Assembly: GCA_022820945.1 (NCBI GenBank)
Contig: JAJEEP010000127.1
Span: forward strand, 23,766 to 87,765
Reading direction: 5' to 3'
Source of the DNA: Alphaproteobacteria bacterium
GTDB taxonomy: Bacteria > Pseudomonadota > Alphaproteobacteria > UBA828
Length of the DNA: 64,000 nt
A program made the position numbers and the translations under genes. Of the stretch, positions 54,160 to 62,790 are shown in pieces; position 1 is the stretch's first letter, and each line of letters opens with the position of its first letter. Under the pieces are notes generated by a model. It was not told the origin of the DNA. It did not search any database and saw only the letters and a list, made by a program, of their open reading frames with translations.

Positions 54160-55164
54160 TCATGCAGCCTCCCTCAGGACTGCGCGCATGCCCGGCCGGA
54201 GCACCGTGCGCTGAACGGCAGGCTCAGACGGAGCGTGGAGGAGGGCCACCGTCCCGGCCGGTCCCCCGGGCAGGACAGCGGCCTGGTCACTCGACGGCGA
54301 ACGAACCGGCTTCTCAGGCAGACCCTGGATACGCGACGGCAGGACATGGACCCGATAAGGGATGTCAGTGAACCGGCTCGTCACCATGTCCAACTCGACG
54401 CAGATCTCGACGACGATCAACACGCCGTCGTCTTCGAGCGTCAGGCTGGCATCGTCACCCATCAGCGCCGCATGCCAGCCGTTCTTGGCCCGCTGCTTGC
54501 AATGCTCGAGAAGTTCCGTCGTCGTCTCGGAGTCACCGATGCGGATCTCGGCGTCGCTCCAGAGCTCTATGATGTCATCGTCTTCATCGTCGGGATCGTC
54601 GCCCGCCGGCTCGTGCACCGCCGAAATCACGTAGACGAGCCCAGGCGGCGAGCGCAGCTCGCGCTTGTGCAGGAATTTGCCAAGCTCCGTCATCTCGTCG
54701 CCGTTCGGCGCCGATTCGCGGGACACGTAATCGGCCATGGTGGCGGCGACACGCGCGCCCGCGGCGTGGGCCCGGGTCATGGAGTAGATGTCCAGGGCGA
54801 GCGCCGCGATCGGGAGCACGAATATCATGCTGATCGCGAGCTCGATTCCGGCCGAGGCACGCGTCTCGCGCACCAGGCACTCGAACAGCCCGGGCAGGGT
54901 TACCGGCTGGGCGCGACGCCCGGAAGCAGACTCAGGCCGTGTCAGCGATCCCCGAAGCCGGCGGCCTCTGCACGCGGCAGGGAGGGATATCACCCCCCCC
55001 CCCCCCCCCGCGAGGGGAGCCGGCCCCGCAAATGAGACCGGGAGTGCCTGCGCTGGCAAACGAGTTCGGAAGACGGAGCGCGATTCGGGCGCAAGACGCC
55101 AAGCGCACATGATCTGGCGAACCAGCCCTGGAATGGCCCCGGAGAATGCGTGCGTGTCAGCCAT
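54160..55164 (-). CDS. TadE/TadF-like pseudopilin with a G17 tract in its 5' coding region
   Basis: In the sequence as given this is a 334-aa protein. A TadE-type segment lies at about residues 95-125: ETRASAGIELAISMIFVLP, with the Glu of the pilin-like motif, then a membrane helix. A periplasmic domain with an acidic loop (DDPDDEDDD) follows. The ATG at 55164 has AAGG six bases upstream and is eight bases after the previous stop, so it is probably the real start. That puts the 17-G run (54993-55009) at about residues 52-57, before the membrane helix. Only tracts of 17, or 17 plus or minus multiples of three, give the full protein. The stop is 217 bases before the flp gene. Confidence 0.75.
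   Translation of the reverse strand: MADTHAFSGAIPGLVRQIMCAWRLAPESRSVFRTRLPAQALPVSFAGPAPLAGGGGGVISLPAACRGRRLRGSLTRPESASGRRAQPVTLPGLFECLVRETRASAGIELAISMIFVLPIAALALDIYSMTRAHAAGARVAATMADYVSRESAPNGDEMTELGKFLHKRELRSPPGLVYVISAVHEPAGDDPDDEDDDIIELWSDAEIRIGDSETTTELLEHCKQRAKNGWHAALMGDDASLTLEDDGVLIVVEICVELDMVTSRFTDIPYRVHVLPSRIQGLPEKPVRSPSSDQAAVLPGGPAGTVALLHAPSEPAVQRTVLRPGMRAVLREAA
54993..55009 (-). repeat. G17 homopolymer inside a pseudopilin gene
   Basis: Seventeen consecutive Gs on the minus strand encode Gly-5 between the start codon and the membrane helix of the TadE/F-like protein. Runs of this length are rare by chance, slip during replication, and are the classic form of phase-variation switches. 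Exact length in the cell is uncertain because such runs are hard to sequence. Confidence 0.85.
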
Positions 55165-55172
55165 GATCGGCC

Positions 55173-55763
55173 TTAGGCCTCAGCCGGCTCGCGGCGGGCC
55201 ACACCCGTAGCGACCGGCCTTTCGTCATCCTTCAGCGCCTTTACGGCTTGCTGCCAGACTGTTGGCTCCCAATCGATTTCGACCAGAACCATGTCACCGG
55301 CGTCACCGTTGCCGTTGGTGCCCGCTTCGAGGGTCGACGGCTTCAGGTCCGCGCTGACCTTGACCCAGGTTTGGTTGCACTCGAAGTCGTCCGGGAGATC
55401 GAGCTCTTCCTTGATTGCCTTGCAGGCCACTTCTGTCAGTTTGGCTACTGTCGCGGATGCGTCCGTCACGAGAGCGACGTCTCGGGCGGCCGCGCGCGCT
55501 GCACGGCCCATCCTGTCGTCGCTGTAGGTCGTATGCGCGATCGCCATGAGGCCCGCGAGCACCACCATCAGGGCCGCAATTGCTAGCGCCGACTCGATAG
55601 CCACCTCGCCGCGGCGGGCGCAGACGAACGACCTGAAGCGCGACCGACGGTGACCCGCAGACGCATGAAATTCCAGCCGTGAGCAGGCAGACCCGGCTGC
55701 GGTCCGCCTCACCTTGGCGCTCCCACCGGTCTCCCGGAGACTGTCGACTGGACTGGAGTTCAT
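55173..55763 (-). CDS. tadE: TadE-like pseudopilin
   Basis: The 196-aa protein has a long basic N-terminus and a TadE signature near residues 50-75: RRGEVAIESALAIAALMVVL, with the glutamate and the following membrane helix. The remaining part is periplasmic, with paired cysteines (ACKAIKEELDLPDDFECNQTW). TadE/F pseudopilins are processed by the prepilin peptidase and help start or anchor the Flp pilus. It is the first gene of the minus-strand tad cluster; its start faces the LysR gene across a 199-base region full of TTGAG/CTCAA elements. The ribosome-binding site is weak. Confidence 0.82.
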   Translation of the reverse strand: MNSSPVDSLRETGGSAKVRRTAAGSACSRLEFHASAGHRRSRFRSFVCARRGEVAIESALAIAALMVVLAGLMAIAHTTYSDDRMGRAARAAARDVALVTDASATVAKLTEVACKAIKEELDLPDDFECNQTWVKVSADLKPSTLEAGTNGNGDAGDMVLVEIDWEPTVWQQAVKALKDDERPVATGVARREPAEA

Positions 55764-55851
55764 GCTGCGCTCATGCTACAGCTTGCGGTGCTTGGCGAAC
55801 CCAAATGCCGCAAGTCGAAGCGAAACACAAACGATTAATTCTCAATAATGC

Positions 55852-55925
55852 GTTGAGAAAATGTCAATAATAGAGAAAAACTCAAGTGGTATTGACGTGA
55901 GCTCAAAGGTTGAGATATTCTCAAC
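55852..55925. promoter_or_regulatory. Operator cluster between tadE and lysR, with GTTGAG-N5-CTCAAC
   Basis: A perfect 17-bp inverted repeat, GTTGAG-ATATT-CTCAAC, lies at 55909-55925. Two weaker matches with the same spacing precede it: GTTGAG-AAAAT-GTCAAT at 55852-55868 and ATAGAG-AAAAA-CTCAAG at 55870-55886. A further CTCAA half-site is at 55941-55946. The region is AT-rich and lies between divergent genes, as expected for autoregulating LysR-type proteins, whose sites are often dyads of similar size. The identical palindrome lies upstream of the second lysR at 60012-60028. Confidence 0.8.
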
Positions 55926-55962
55926 GGCATGTTTACAAAAACTCAACGATCAGCGGGTAGCC

Positions 55963-56880
55963 ATGACGACGACGCCCTCGCTCAACGCCCTCAGAGCCTT
56001 CCACGCCGTCGCGCAAACCCTCTCTGTAACCGCTGCAGCCCGCGAGCTCGGCGTTACGCCCGGCGCCGTCAGCCGCCAGATCAAGAGCCTCGAGGAGAAC
56101 ATCGGCTTGGCCCTCCTTGTCCGGGACGGACGCTCCATGCGGCTCACCGCGGACGGTAGAGAACTCGAAGAAGGGCTTGAGGATATCTTCTCCCGCATCG
56201 GCGAGGCGGTCGATCGCCTCAAGCGGCCGGCGCGCGGTGCCAGGCTGCGCGTCATGGTGCCACCGATTTTCGCCTCTTGCTGGCTGCTGTCGCGACTCGA
56301 AGGGTTCAAGGAGCGCAGGCCGGACACCGAGGTTATTCTCATTGATTTGGCCGAGAAAACGGGAACGAAAAGGGGCATCGACCTCGTCATCTCGTGGGGT
56401 CGTCTGGAAGAGGGTCCGAACGTGATCGCCGAACGGCTGAGCCCCTCCGAGAACGTGTTTCCCGTTTGCCTCCCCGGAATCTGTGGACGCGACGGTCTGA
56501 CCGGAGCTACCCTGCTGCATTATGAGACCGTCGGAAACTCCTGGGGATGGCCCAGCTGGCCGGAGTTCATAGATGCCGTGGGACTGGACAGTTCGGAGTT
56601 GAGAGACGGTCCTCGCCTGACCCCCGCCTTGCTGCTTGATGCCGCACGCAGAGGCAAGGGCGTCATGCTCGCCAACGACGCGTTGGCCCACGACGACCTC
56701 GCATCGGGCCGGTTCGTGCGCCCGATTGCCGAGAGCATGAGGGTCGAGGACAGCTACTGTCTGTTGATGGACAGAGCCGCTCGCAATCGGCCCGAAGTCC
56801 AGGCATTCCGCAACTGGATCAAGGGCGAGTTCGCCGCCTGCTTCCCTCGCGGGGGGGGGGGGGCAGAATCGCGCGGATAA
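55963..56880 (+). CDS. LysR-family regulator (GcvA-like), copy 1
   Basis: The 305-aa regulator has an N-terminal winged helix-turn-helix (residues 5-62: ALRAFHAVAQTLSVTAAARE and VTPGAVSRQIKSLEE) and a substrate-binding-type domain to the end, including the family-typical AIAESM-like segment (VRPIAESMRVEDSYCLL). It is divergent from the tad cluster, with shared operators between, so it probably controls it and itself. It is a clear paralogue of the LysR at 60.3 kb; their helix-turn-helix DNA is almost identical. A G13 run forms its last codons (CFPRGGGG), where the paralogue has CFPRGASA. Further-upstream start codons would place the operators inside the gene and are rejected. Confidence 0.9.
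   Translation: MTTTPSLNALRAFHAVAQTLSVTAAARELGVTPGAVSRQIKSLEENIGLALLVRDGRSMRLTADGRELEEGLEDIFSRIGEAVDRLKRPARGARLRVMVPPIFASCWLLSRLEGFKERRPDTEVILIDLAEKTGTKRGIDLVISWGRLEEGPNVIAERLSPSENVFPVCLPGICGRDGLTGATLLHYETVGNSWGWPSWPEFIDAVGLDSSELRDGPRLTPALLLDAARRGKGVMLANDALAHDDLASGRFVRPIAESMRVEDSYCLLMDRAARNRPEVQAFRNWIKGEFAACFPRGGGGAESRG
56851..56863 (+). repeat. G13 homopolymer at the end of lysR copy 1
   Basis: Thirteen Gs lie 18 bases before the stop. As written the gene stops at 56880. With one G fewer the frame would run to a TAG just downstream; with one more it would stop at a TGA overlapping the ROK-family start at 56908. Tract length could therefore set translational coupling to the next gene. It could also simply be a slippery, tolerated tract. 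Confidence 0.75.
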
Positions 56881-56907
56881 ACGGCCGCGTCTTTAGGGAC
56901 CGTTCAC

Positions 56908-58113
56908 ATGGCGGATGAAAGTCGTGACCCCGACGGTACGGTCAGCGGGGCCTTGCGGGCGACCCTCAAGGAAGTCCTGCTGACGGGGCCGGTGACACGA
57001 AGGAGCATCGCTTACCGGCTTGAGATGGACCCGTCGACGATTTCGCGCTCGGCCCGTGCGCTGATCGCCGCCGGTCTGGCGCAGGAGGAGATGGAAGAGC
57101 CCGGCGCGCGGCCATCGACGAGAGGCCGGCGCTTCCAACCCCTGGAGATCGACCCGCAAGGCGGGCAGGTGCTCGGTATCGCCATCACGCCGGTGCTCCA
57201 GACCGTAGCGCTGGCGGACATCGGAGGGAACATCATCGCCGGCACCGATTTCGTCGTCGAGCCCATCGGGGATGTGGACAAGGTCGTGCGGCGGATTGCG
57301 CAGGAGAGCCGCCGCCTGATCGGTACGCATCTCGAGGATCGCAGCCGCCTTCTCGGCGGCCTCCTCGCGGTCACGGCCATGGTGGACATCACGCGAGGCA
57401 GCATCACGCAGTGCCCTTACCTCGGATGGGGGCCCGTGCCGATACGGGCACAGCTTGCCGACCTGCTCAATGTGCCGATGCAGGTTCGAACTCTCGCGAA
57501 CGTCGTCGCTCAGGCGGAGTTGCTCTTCGGTGTGGCCCGGGGGTGCGGCAACATGCTCGGACTGCTGTGCGGACCGGGGACCGCTGCGGCGGTGCTGATC
57601 GACGGGCGCATCGTCGGCGACAGCGGCTTCCCCACCGGCGGCATCGGCATGATGACGGTGACCGGAGAGGACGGCACCGAAGGAACGCTGGACGATCATG
57701 CCAGCGGAGTTGGCATCCTCCGCCGCCTGCAGGGCGGCAGCTTGGCTCGATTGCCGCTCTCGACGCTCAATGAAGCCCTCGGCGACGCCATCGAGCGTGA
57801 CCGGACAGGAGACTCGCCGGTCGCTGCGCAGATGGCTCGCGCCGGACGCGAACTCGGGCGCATCGTCGTGCAGTATGGGAATTTCGTGAGGCCCGAGATG
57901 GTGGTGGTCGCCGGCCCTCTCGCGCTGGCGCCTTCCTACATGGCAGCAGCTAAAGAGACTGTAGAGGAGGGTCTGAACCGTGGGGTGGAGGTGGCCGCAA
58001 GCAGCGCCACGGGTGCGGAGGGCGGCTGGTGGGCGACCTGCAGCATGGCGATCCACGAATACCTGATCGAGCAGCCTCTCGATCTTTCCGTCCTGGGTCC
58101 GCCCCCGAGCTGA
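56908..58113 (+). CDS. ROK-family transcriptional regulator
   Basis: The 401-aa protein has an N-terminal winged helix domain (about residues 15-65: TRRSIAYRLEMDPSTISRSARAL) and a C-terminal ROK sugar-kinase-like fold (about 85-385: VLGIAITPVLQTVALADIGG, GLLCGPGTAAAVLIDGRIVG, GFPTGGIGMM). NagC- and XylR-type members bind a sugar or sugar phosphate and control its use. The usual zinc-binding cysteine cluster of ROK proteins is not evident. It starts 27 bases after lysR copy 1 and runs towards the convergent tadG-like gene, so it may be expressed with the LysR. Its effector is unknown. Confidence 0.85.
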   Translation: MADESRDPDGTVSGALRATLKEVLLTGPVTRRSIAYRLEMDPSTISRSARALIAAGLAQEEMEEPGARPSTRGRRFQPLEIDPQGGQVLGIAITPVLQTVALADIGGNIIAGTDFVVEPIGDVDKVVRRIAQESRRLIGTHLEDRSRLLGGLLAVTAMVDITRGSITQCPYLGWGPVPIRAQLADLLNVPMQVRTLANVVAQAELLFGVARGCGNMLGLLCGPGTAAAVLIDGRIVGDSGFPTGGIGMMTVTGEDGTEGTLDDHASGVGILRRLQGGSLARLPLSTLNEALGDAIERDRTGDSPVAAQMARAGRELGRIVVQYGNFVRPEMVVVAGPLALAPSYMAAAKETVEEGLNRGVEVAASSATGAEGGWWATCSMAIHEYLIEQPLDLSVLGPPPS

Positions 58114-58198
58114 CATCGGCTCACCGAGACATCCACCCTGTGACGGGGATACTCGGGGGCTGGCGGTTCGCGCTGCCGCCTCCGCCAGCAGGCGTCGC

Positions 58199-59887
58199 TC
58201 ACTTGACGCGGCGGAATACGGTCAATTGATTCGCGATGTCGGCAAACGCCTTTTCGAGGTCTTCCTTGTTCTCGTTGTTGATGAACACATATGTACCCGT
58301 GGGATTGTCGTCTTCGCTTGAACATGCGCGCAATGAGTCAGCCAGCTCCCCGGACACTTCCTTCGGATCCATCGCAGCGACGACGAATATCTCGGTACCG
58401 GCATCCTTGGCCAGCTTGCAGGCGGTTTCTTTCGGGATCCCTGCCTTGATTTGTTTGCACTCACGATCCTCGAAGCCGCACTGGTTGTCCTCGCCATCAG
58501 TGAGCAAAACGATGGCCTTTCGGACACCGGCACCGTCGTCCGAGCCGGGATTTACTGGATGGATGGTATTGCCCCAGACACTCTTCCATTCGTGCGACAG
58601 GAGCCGTTGGCCCCACAGAACTCCCAGAGCGGAATAGGTCATTCCAACAAAAATCGGTTCCAGTTTGGCGATTTCGTCCTTGAGCTGCGTCGAATTGGAT
58701 GTGAGAGGAAGAATGGCCTGCATGTCGGGGGTGCAGAACTTCTGGGCGGGGATATTGTCGTAAACCCGCAAAAGAGCATTGGCCGTATCGGTGCCGTAAC
58801 ATTGCTGGCCACCATGATTGCCCGGATCCTTCTCAAGGCAGTCGTAGGCTACGCCGAAGTAGGCGGCATAAATCCCTTGCGCAAAAGCACGCCGGGATGG
58901 ATGGCTCAGTAAATTGTCGTCCTTGTGCAGAGGATCCGGGAGCTTCGCAACGTTGCCATAGACTCGCTGCTCGTCGAGACAGCCTCGCCACGGCTCCGGC
59001 GCGACATCAGGCAGGTCCTGATCTTCCGCCTTGCAGGGACTTAAGGTAGTGCATCTATACGGTGCGCCGTAGTTACGCTTGTCGGGGTACTTCGCCCAAC
59101 CCCTCTCCCATTGGACCCGAGCTTGCTCGTTCAGGCGCACCTGTGCCTGCCACGGCACCAGGCCCACGGCAATCCGCTTCCCGCTGTCGGGGCCGACAAT
59201 ATCGACCAGCGTGGAGGCCGCACGCTTGACTATCGCCATGCGGCTGTCACTTCCGTCTTGCTTGGCCCTCCCTCCATCCAGACGGCGACTCATCGAACCA
59301 CTGACATCGATGGCCAAGACCACCTCGATCGGGTTGCTCACTCCCTCCACCCCGGCTTTCGTGCTGAACTCCTTGATCTTCTCGGGCCCCTGGCTGTTCA
59401 GGATCGGAAGGTGGCGCGAGAAGAGCGTACCGCCGAGATCCACCTTGACTTCCAAGTCTACGGATGTCGCTTCGCGCTTCGTTTTGGCTTCTACACTCAG
59501 GTTATCCTTCGCTGTCTTGAAATCCTCCTCCGACAGATGGGTCAAATTCAGAAGCACGTAGGTCTCGGCGACATCTTCGAGGTGCTTCTCTAAATTGTCG
59601 TCGTCCGGGAACTTGCTCAAAATCCCAGGCCGCCTCATTTCCTTGGTCGCCGCGATCGCGCCCGCATCGGCAGCGGCCTTAAGGACGTCTCGCTTATCGA
59701 CTAGCCAATTGTGGTCTACAATGAGAGCCGCCGCAACGACCACCATCACCGTTACCCAAGCCGCAACGATCGACGTGGCCCCGCCCCGGATATCGCGAAG
59801 GAAGTGCGAGATCCGCAGGCGCATGCCGACCAGCCGGATGATCACAGCACTCGTTCGCGTGAGGCGGCGAAGGCAGCCCGCAACCAT
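58199..59887 (-). CDS. tadG: TadG-like protein with VWA domain
   Basis: The 562-aa protein has a Tad-type N-terminal segment (HFLRDIRGGATSIVAAWVTV, membrane helix at about residues 36-58, then DKRDVLKAAADAGAIAATKEM) and a von Willebrand A domain beginning near residue 185 with an intact MIDAS (AIDVSGSMS; ending VLLTDGEDN). Several cysteines lie in the inserted segment. TadG proteins are pseudopilin-like and adhesive or anchoring. It is separated from the main tad cluster by lysR copy 1 and the ROK gene. Its start faces lysR copy 2 across a shared operator region. An ATG at 59824 (MRLRISHF) is an equally good start. Confidence 0.88.
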   Translation of the reverse strand: MVAGCLRRLTRTSAVIIRLVGMRLRISHFLRDIRGGATSIVAAWVTVMVVVAAALIVDHNWLVDKRDVLKAAADAGAIAATKEMRRPGILSKFPDDDNLEKHLEDVAETYVLLNLTHLSEEDFKTAKDNLSVEAKTKREATSVDLEVKVDLGGTLFSRHLPILNSQGPEKIKEFSTKAGVEGVSNPIEVVLAIDVSGSMSRRLDGGRAKQDGSDSRMAIVKRAASTLVDIVGPDSGKRIAVGLVPWQAQVRLNEQARVQWERGWAKYPDKRNYGAPYRCTTLSPCKAEDQDLPDVAPEPWRGCLDEQRVYGNVAKLPDPLHKDDNLLSHPSRRAFAQGIYAAYFGVAYDCLEKDPGNHGGQQCYGTDTANALLRVYDNIPAQKFCTPDMQAILPLTSNSTQLKDEIAKLEPIFVGMTYSALGVLWGQRLLSHEWKSVWGNTIHPVNPGSDDGAGVRKAIVLLTDGEDNQCGFEDRECKQIKAGIPKETACKLAKDAGTEIFVVAAMDPKEVSGELADSLRACSSEDDNPTGTYVFINNENKEDLEKAFADIANQLTVFRRVK

Positions 59888-60011
59888 GTCGTTGTGTGTC
59901 CCGGTGTTTATATGCAGGGTTCACCAAATACACGAGCGGGGCAAAGTCGCAAGCGATTAAAACTCAACAGGCCACGAGAAATACTCAACTGTTGAGAAAA
60001 TATGGATCAGC

Positions 60012-60028
60012 GTTGAGAAAAACTCAAC
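60012..60028. promoter_or_regulatory. Operator GTTGAG-AAAAA-CTCAAC between tadG and lysR copy 2
   Basis: A perfect 17-bp inverted repeat lies in the 422-base region between the divergent tadG-like and lysR genes. Close by are CTCAAC-T-GTTGAG at 59984-59996 and a CTCAAC half-site at 59963-59968. The rest of the region (59888-60309) has no convincing gene; a 60-codon minus-strand frame at 60031-60213 lacks a start signal. The arms are identical to those of the operator upstream of lysR copy 1. Confidence 0.8.
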
Positions 60029-60309
60029 CCCTATGCCAGCGATCGCCGGCACTGCACCTTGCAGGCCTCGGTTCGAGTGTCGCTCCAGGTGGCGGCGTCC
60101 CGGCTGTGCCAAACTTCATTCGACGTGCTCTGGGCCGACGACCATGTAGACCGAGCTCCACCCTTGCGGTGATCGTTGGGATCGGCAACTGTCGAAGAAT
60201 GCGCCATAGGCAAGCGCAGCCATTCGACCTGTTCACTGTTTGCTCACTTGAACTGTGGTGAGCCTTGGTGGAGTCTGCCCATGCCAGTGCCACTTCGCGA
60301 GAATCGGTG

Positions 60310-61224
60310 ATGAGAACGTCGCTCAATTCGTTACGCACCTTCGAGACTGTGGTTCGCAAGGGCTCCATAGCTGCGGCGGCCTGTGAACTGCGCGTCACGC
60401 CCGGCGCCGTCAGCCGCCAGATCAAGAGCCTCGAGGTCGAACTGGATGTCGCTCTGCTAACCCGGGACCATCGTGGCGTGCGTCCGACCGATGCCGGTGA
60501 GCGTCTTCAACAAGATCTGCAGGCTGCATTTTCCCAAATCGCTAAGACTGTCGAGGGCTTGGGCAAGAGGCGCTCACGCAACCGGCTGAGTATCTTCTGT
60601 CCGCCGATGTTCGCATCGGCCTGGTTGATTCCGCGTATTGACCGCTTCGGTCTCCAGTCCGAAGTGGTCATTGAGGACAAGTGGACATGCAATGACACGT
60701 ATCCGCCTTCGGCAGACCTGATCATCGACTACGGTCGGCCCACGCCCGTCGAGGGCTTCGTCGCCCAGAAACTCACGGACGAGGAGATATTTCCGGTGTG
60801 CAACCCGGAGCTGGGCCAGCGCATCGCGCAAGGCTGCGGTCTTGCCGATGTCACGCTTCTGCACCGCAAGGGCATTCCGGAAACCGCGCACTGGCCGGGT
60901 TGGAAGAGCTTTGCAGCGGCAGTGAATCTGAACGGCGCCTTCGACGACACGCAGGGGCTGCACCTCTCGACGGCGCTCATCCTGGAAGCCGCACGCAACG
61001 GGAAGGGGCTGCTGCTCACCAACACTGCCGTCGCCCACGATGACCTGGCCACCGGTCGCCTGGTGCGCCCGATTGCGGAGAGCATGCAGAACGGCTGCGG
61101 CTATTGGCTGCAGGTGCCCAGGTCTCGGCTCCGCCAACCTGGGATTGCCGCCTTCCGCGCCTGGCTGCAAGACGAAATCGACGAGTGTTTCCCACGAGGC
61201 GCATCCGCCTCCGATTCTACCTGA
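60310..61224 (+). CDS. LysR-family regulator (GcvA-like), copy 2
   Basis: The 304-aa regulator has the same layout as copy 1: helix-turn-helix (SLRTFETVVRKGSIAAAACE and VTPGAVSRQIKSLEV) and an effector-binding domain with RLVRPIAESMQNGCGYWL near the end. Outside the helix-turn-helix the copies have diverged (HRKGIPETAHWPGWKSF versus HYETVGNSWGWPSWPEF), so they probably read different signals at common DNA sites. It faces the tadG-like gene across the shared operator. The ATG at 60310 keeps the family-normal N-terminus; an earlier ATG at 60265 adds 15 untypical residues. No homopolymer is present at its end. Confidence 0.9.
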   Translation: MRTSLNSLRTFETVVRKGSIAAAACELRVTPGAVSRQIKSLEVELDVALLTRDHRGVRPTDAGERLQQDLQAAFSQIAKTVEGLGKRRSRNRLSIFCPPMFASAWLIPRIDRFGLQSEVVIEDKWTCNDTYPPSADLIIDYGRPTPVEGFVAQKLTDEEIFPVCNPELGQRIAQGCGLADVTLLHRKGIPETAHWPGWKSFAAAVNLNGAFDDTQGLHLSTALILEAARNGKGLLLTNTAVAHDDLATGRLVRPIAESMQNGCGYWLQVPRSRLRQPGIAAFRAWLQDEIDECFPRGASASDST

Positions 61225-61653
61225 GCGAAACTCGGGGATTCGGTCGTGCCGCGGGTGCCCACGGGGTTGAAGCACTGGGCCGGCGCGGAACCGTTGGACC
61301 GCAAGCGTACGGGGTTTGCGCCTCGACGGGAAACGGCCCCTGCCGGCAGCGGCTCTTCATGTTTGCGTCGGCGGGTTCGGTGACGGCGTTCCGCTTCTCG
61401 CGCGGCACCGGATACTCTGTAAGACCGGTGCGAGAGCACCATCTTGGTTTTCAGCTTGACGCCGGGTCGAAGTTTCAGGGCAAGAGTTCGTGGATTCGGG
61501 ATTCGCCCGCCGATACGGGGCCGCCCCGCACAAGGCTTCGGGAGACGGCCCTTGTTGGCCTTCTGACTTGCTGATACGAGCCCATCACATGCCCTGTCCC
61601 ATCCTTGACGTGGGGACCTGACTCGCAATCGGACGATGAGGAATCCAGAGAAA
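61225..61653. other. 430-base stretch without a convincing gene
   Basis: The stretch between lysR copy 2 and the CrtC-like gene contains only long GC-rich open frames without start signals or recognisable protein. A minus-strand frame covering 61101-61754 crosses two real genes antisense and is rich in Arg and Pro, so it is taken as chance. Any promoter for the CrtC-like gene would lie here; none is obvious. Confidence 0.35.
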
Positions 61654-62790
61654 ATGAAGACCTCTGTCTCGGCACCATCTACTGCGCCCTTTACCTTGAC
61701 CAGACGTGGCTTCACCGCCGCGGTTGCATGTTCGATGCTCGTTCCGCCGAGCATCGGGCTCGCTCAGGATATGCCGCCGGGCTTCACTTTCTACGGCAGC
61801 GAGCCCGGCGATCCGCAAGCCTGGGCCGATGCGCTCAGGCTGGATCCGGAGAATTTCGCCCCTGGCCAGTTTGAATGGTGGTACGCCGACGGGCATCTCT
61901 CGAACGGCGTGACCTTCGTCGCCTCCTGGCACCTGGAGCTCGACGGGAATGGCGTGCTTCAGCCCTACATCACTGTCAACTTCGCCACGGACGACGAAGT
62001 GCTCCTCGACCGCAAGATTCGGTTCGAGGCCTCGCAAGCGCGATACAGTCGCGCCATCTGCGACGTCGGGATCGGCCGGCACTTCATCCGCTCGTTGGAC
62101 GGGTTGAACCGCTACGAGCTCTTCATCGACCCCAAGACCAACGGCGGCTACGGCCTTCACCTTCAACTGGACCGCAAGGTGCCGAGCTACAGCCCCGGAC
62201 CCGATGACGGAAGCAACCCCGATGGGCCCTACTTCCGCTGGTTGTGTGCGGTCCCCAATGGCGCTCTGAACGGCACGGTGACGGTCGACTCGGTGACACA
62301 CGAAGTGACGGGCTCCGGCTATCACGACCACAACTGGGGCAACGTGCCAATGTCGGTGCTGGTGAAGGACTGGCACTGGGCGCGGGGCGAGGCTGGCGGC
62401 TACACTGCCGTCGCCGCGTCGGTGCGGCTCAACAACGGGGTCGACTTGCGGAACGTCTACGTGGCGGACGAGACGGGGGTTCTGGTCGCTGAGCTGGGCC
62501 CGGCGGTCGGGTTTCAGGAGCTGGCGACGGCGGCGCAGCCCGACACCGGCAAGACGATCGGAAGCGACGTCGTTTTCACCGTCAAAGACAAGGGATCAGT
62601 GCGCTTCGCCAGCGAGAAGGCGATCTCGTCCTTCATTTTCGACAGCGACGCGAAGTTCCACTGGTGGTACACGCGCTTCGCCTCCGGTCTCGAGATCGAC
62701 CTCGATCACGAGGGCCGGCGCGTAACTGCCAAGGGTCACGCGGTGCTGGAGCACATGGACTTCCGCGGCGAGGCCGTCACCGACGAGTAG
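61654..62790 (+). CDS. Tat-exported CrtC-like lipocalin-domain protein
   Basis: The 378-aa protein starts at the ATG at 61654, with AGGAA nine bases upstream. The N-terminus carries a twin-arginine signal (TRRGFTAAVACSMLVPPSIG, then LAQD). The body matches the CrtC/hydroxyneurosporene-synthase-like lipocalin family: FEWWYADGHLSNG near residue 70, GSGYHDHNWGN near 225 and KFHWWYTRFASG near 340. CrtC hydrates carotenoids, but many family members occur without carotenoid genes, as here, and may act on other hydrophobic molecules in the periplasm. No carotenoid gene is in the window, so the substrate is open. Confidence 0.8.
   Translation: MKTSVSAPSTAPFTLTRRGFTAAVACSMLVPPSIGLAQDMPPGFTFYGSEPGDPQAWADALRLDPENFAPGQFEWWYADGHLSNGVTFVASWHLELDGNGVLQPYITVNFATDDEVLLDRKIRFEASQARYSRAICDVGIGRHFIRSLDGLNRYELFIDPKTNGGYGLHLQLDRKVPSYSPGPDDGSNPDGPYFRWLCAVPNGALNGTVTVDSVTHEVTGSGYHDHNWGNVPMSVLVKDWHWARGEAGGYTAVAASVRLNNGVDLRNVYVADETGVLVAELGPAVGFQELATAAQPDTGKTIGSDVVFTVKDKGSVRFASEKAISSFIFDSDAKFHWWYTRFASGLEIDLDHEGRRVTAKGHAVLEHMDFRGEAVTDE

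Noticed and set aside
55861..55962. An upstream start adding 34 residues to lysR copy 1
   Set aside because: It would put the operator palindromes inside the coding region and add residues absent from the paralogue and the family.
56893..58116. A 407-codon minus-strand frame antisense to the ROK gene
   Set aside because: The plus-strand frame has a helix-turn-helix and ROK motifs; the antisense frame is His/Arg-rich without motifs.
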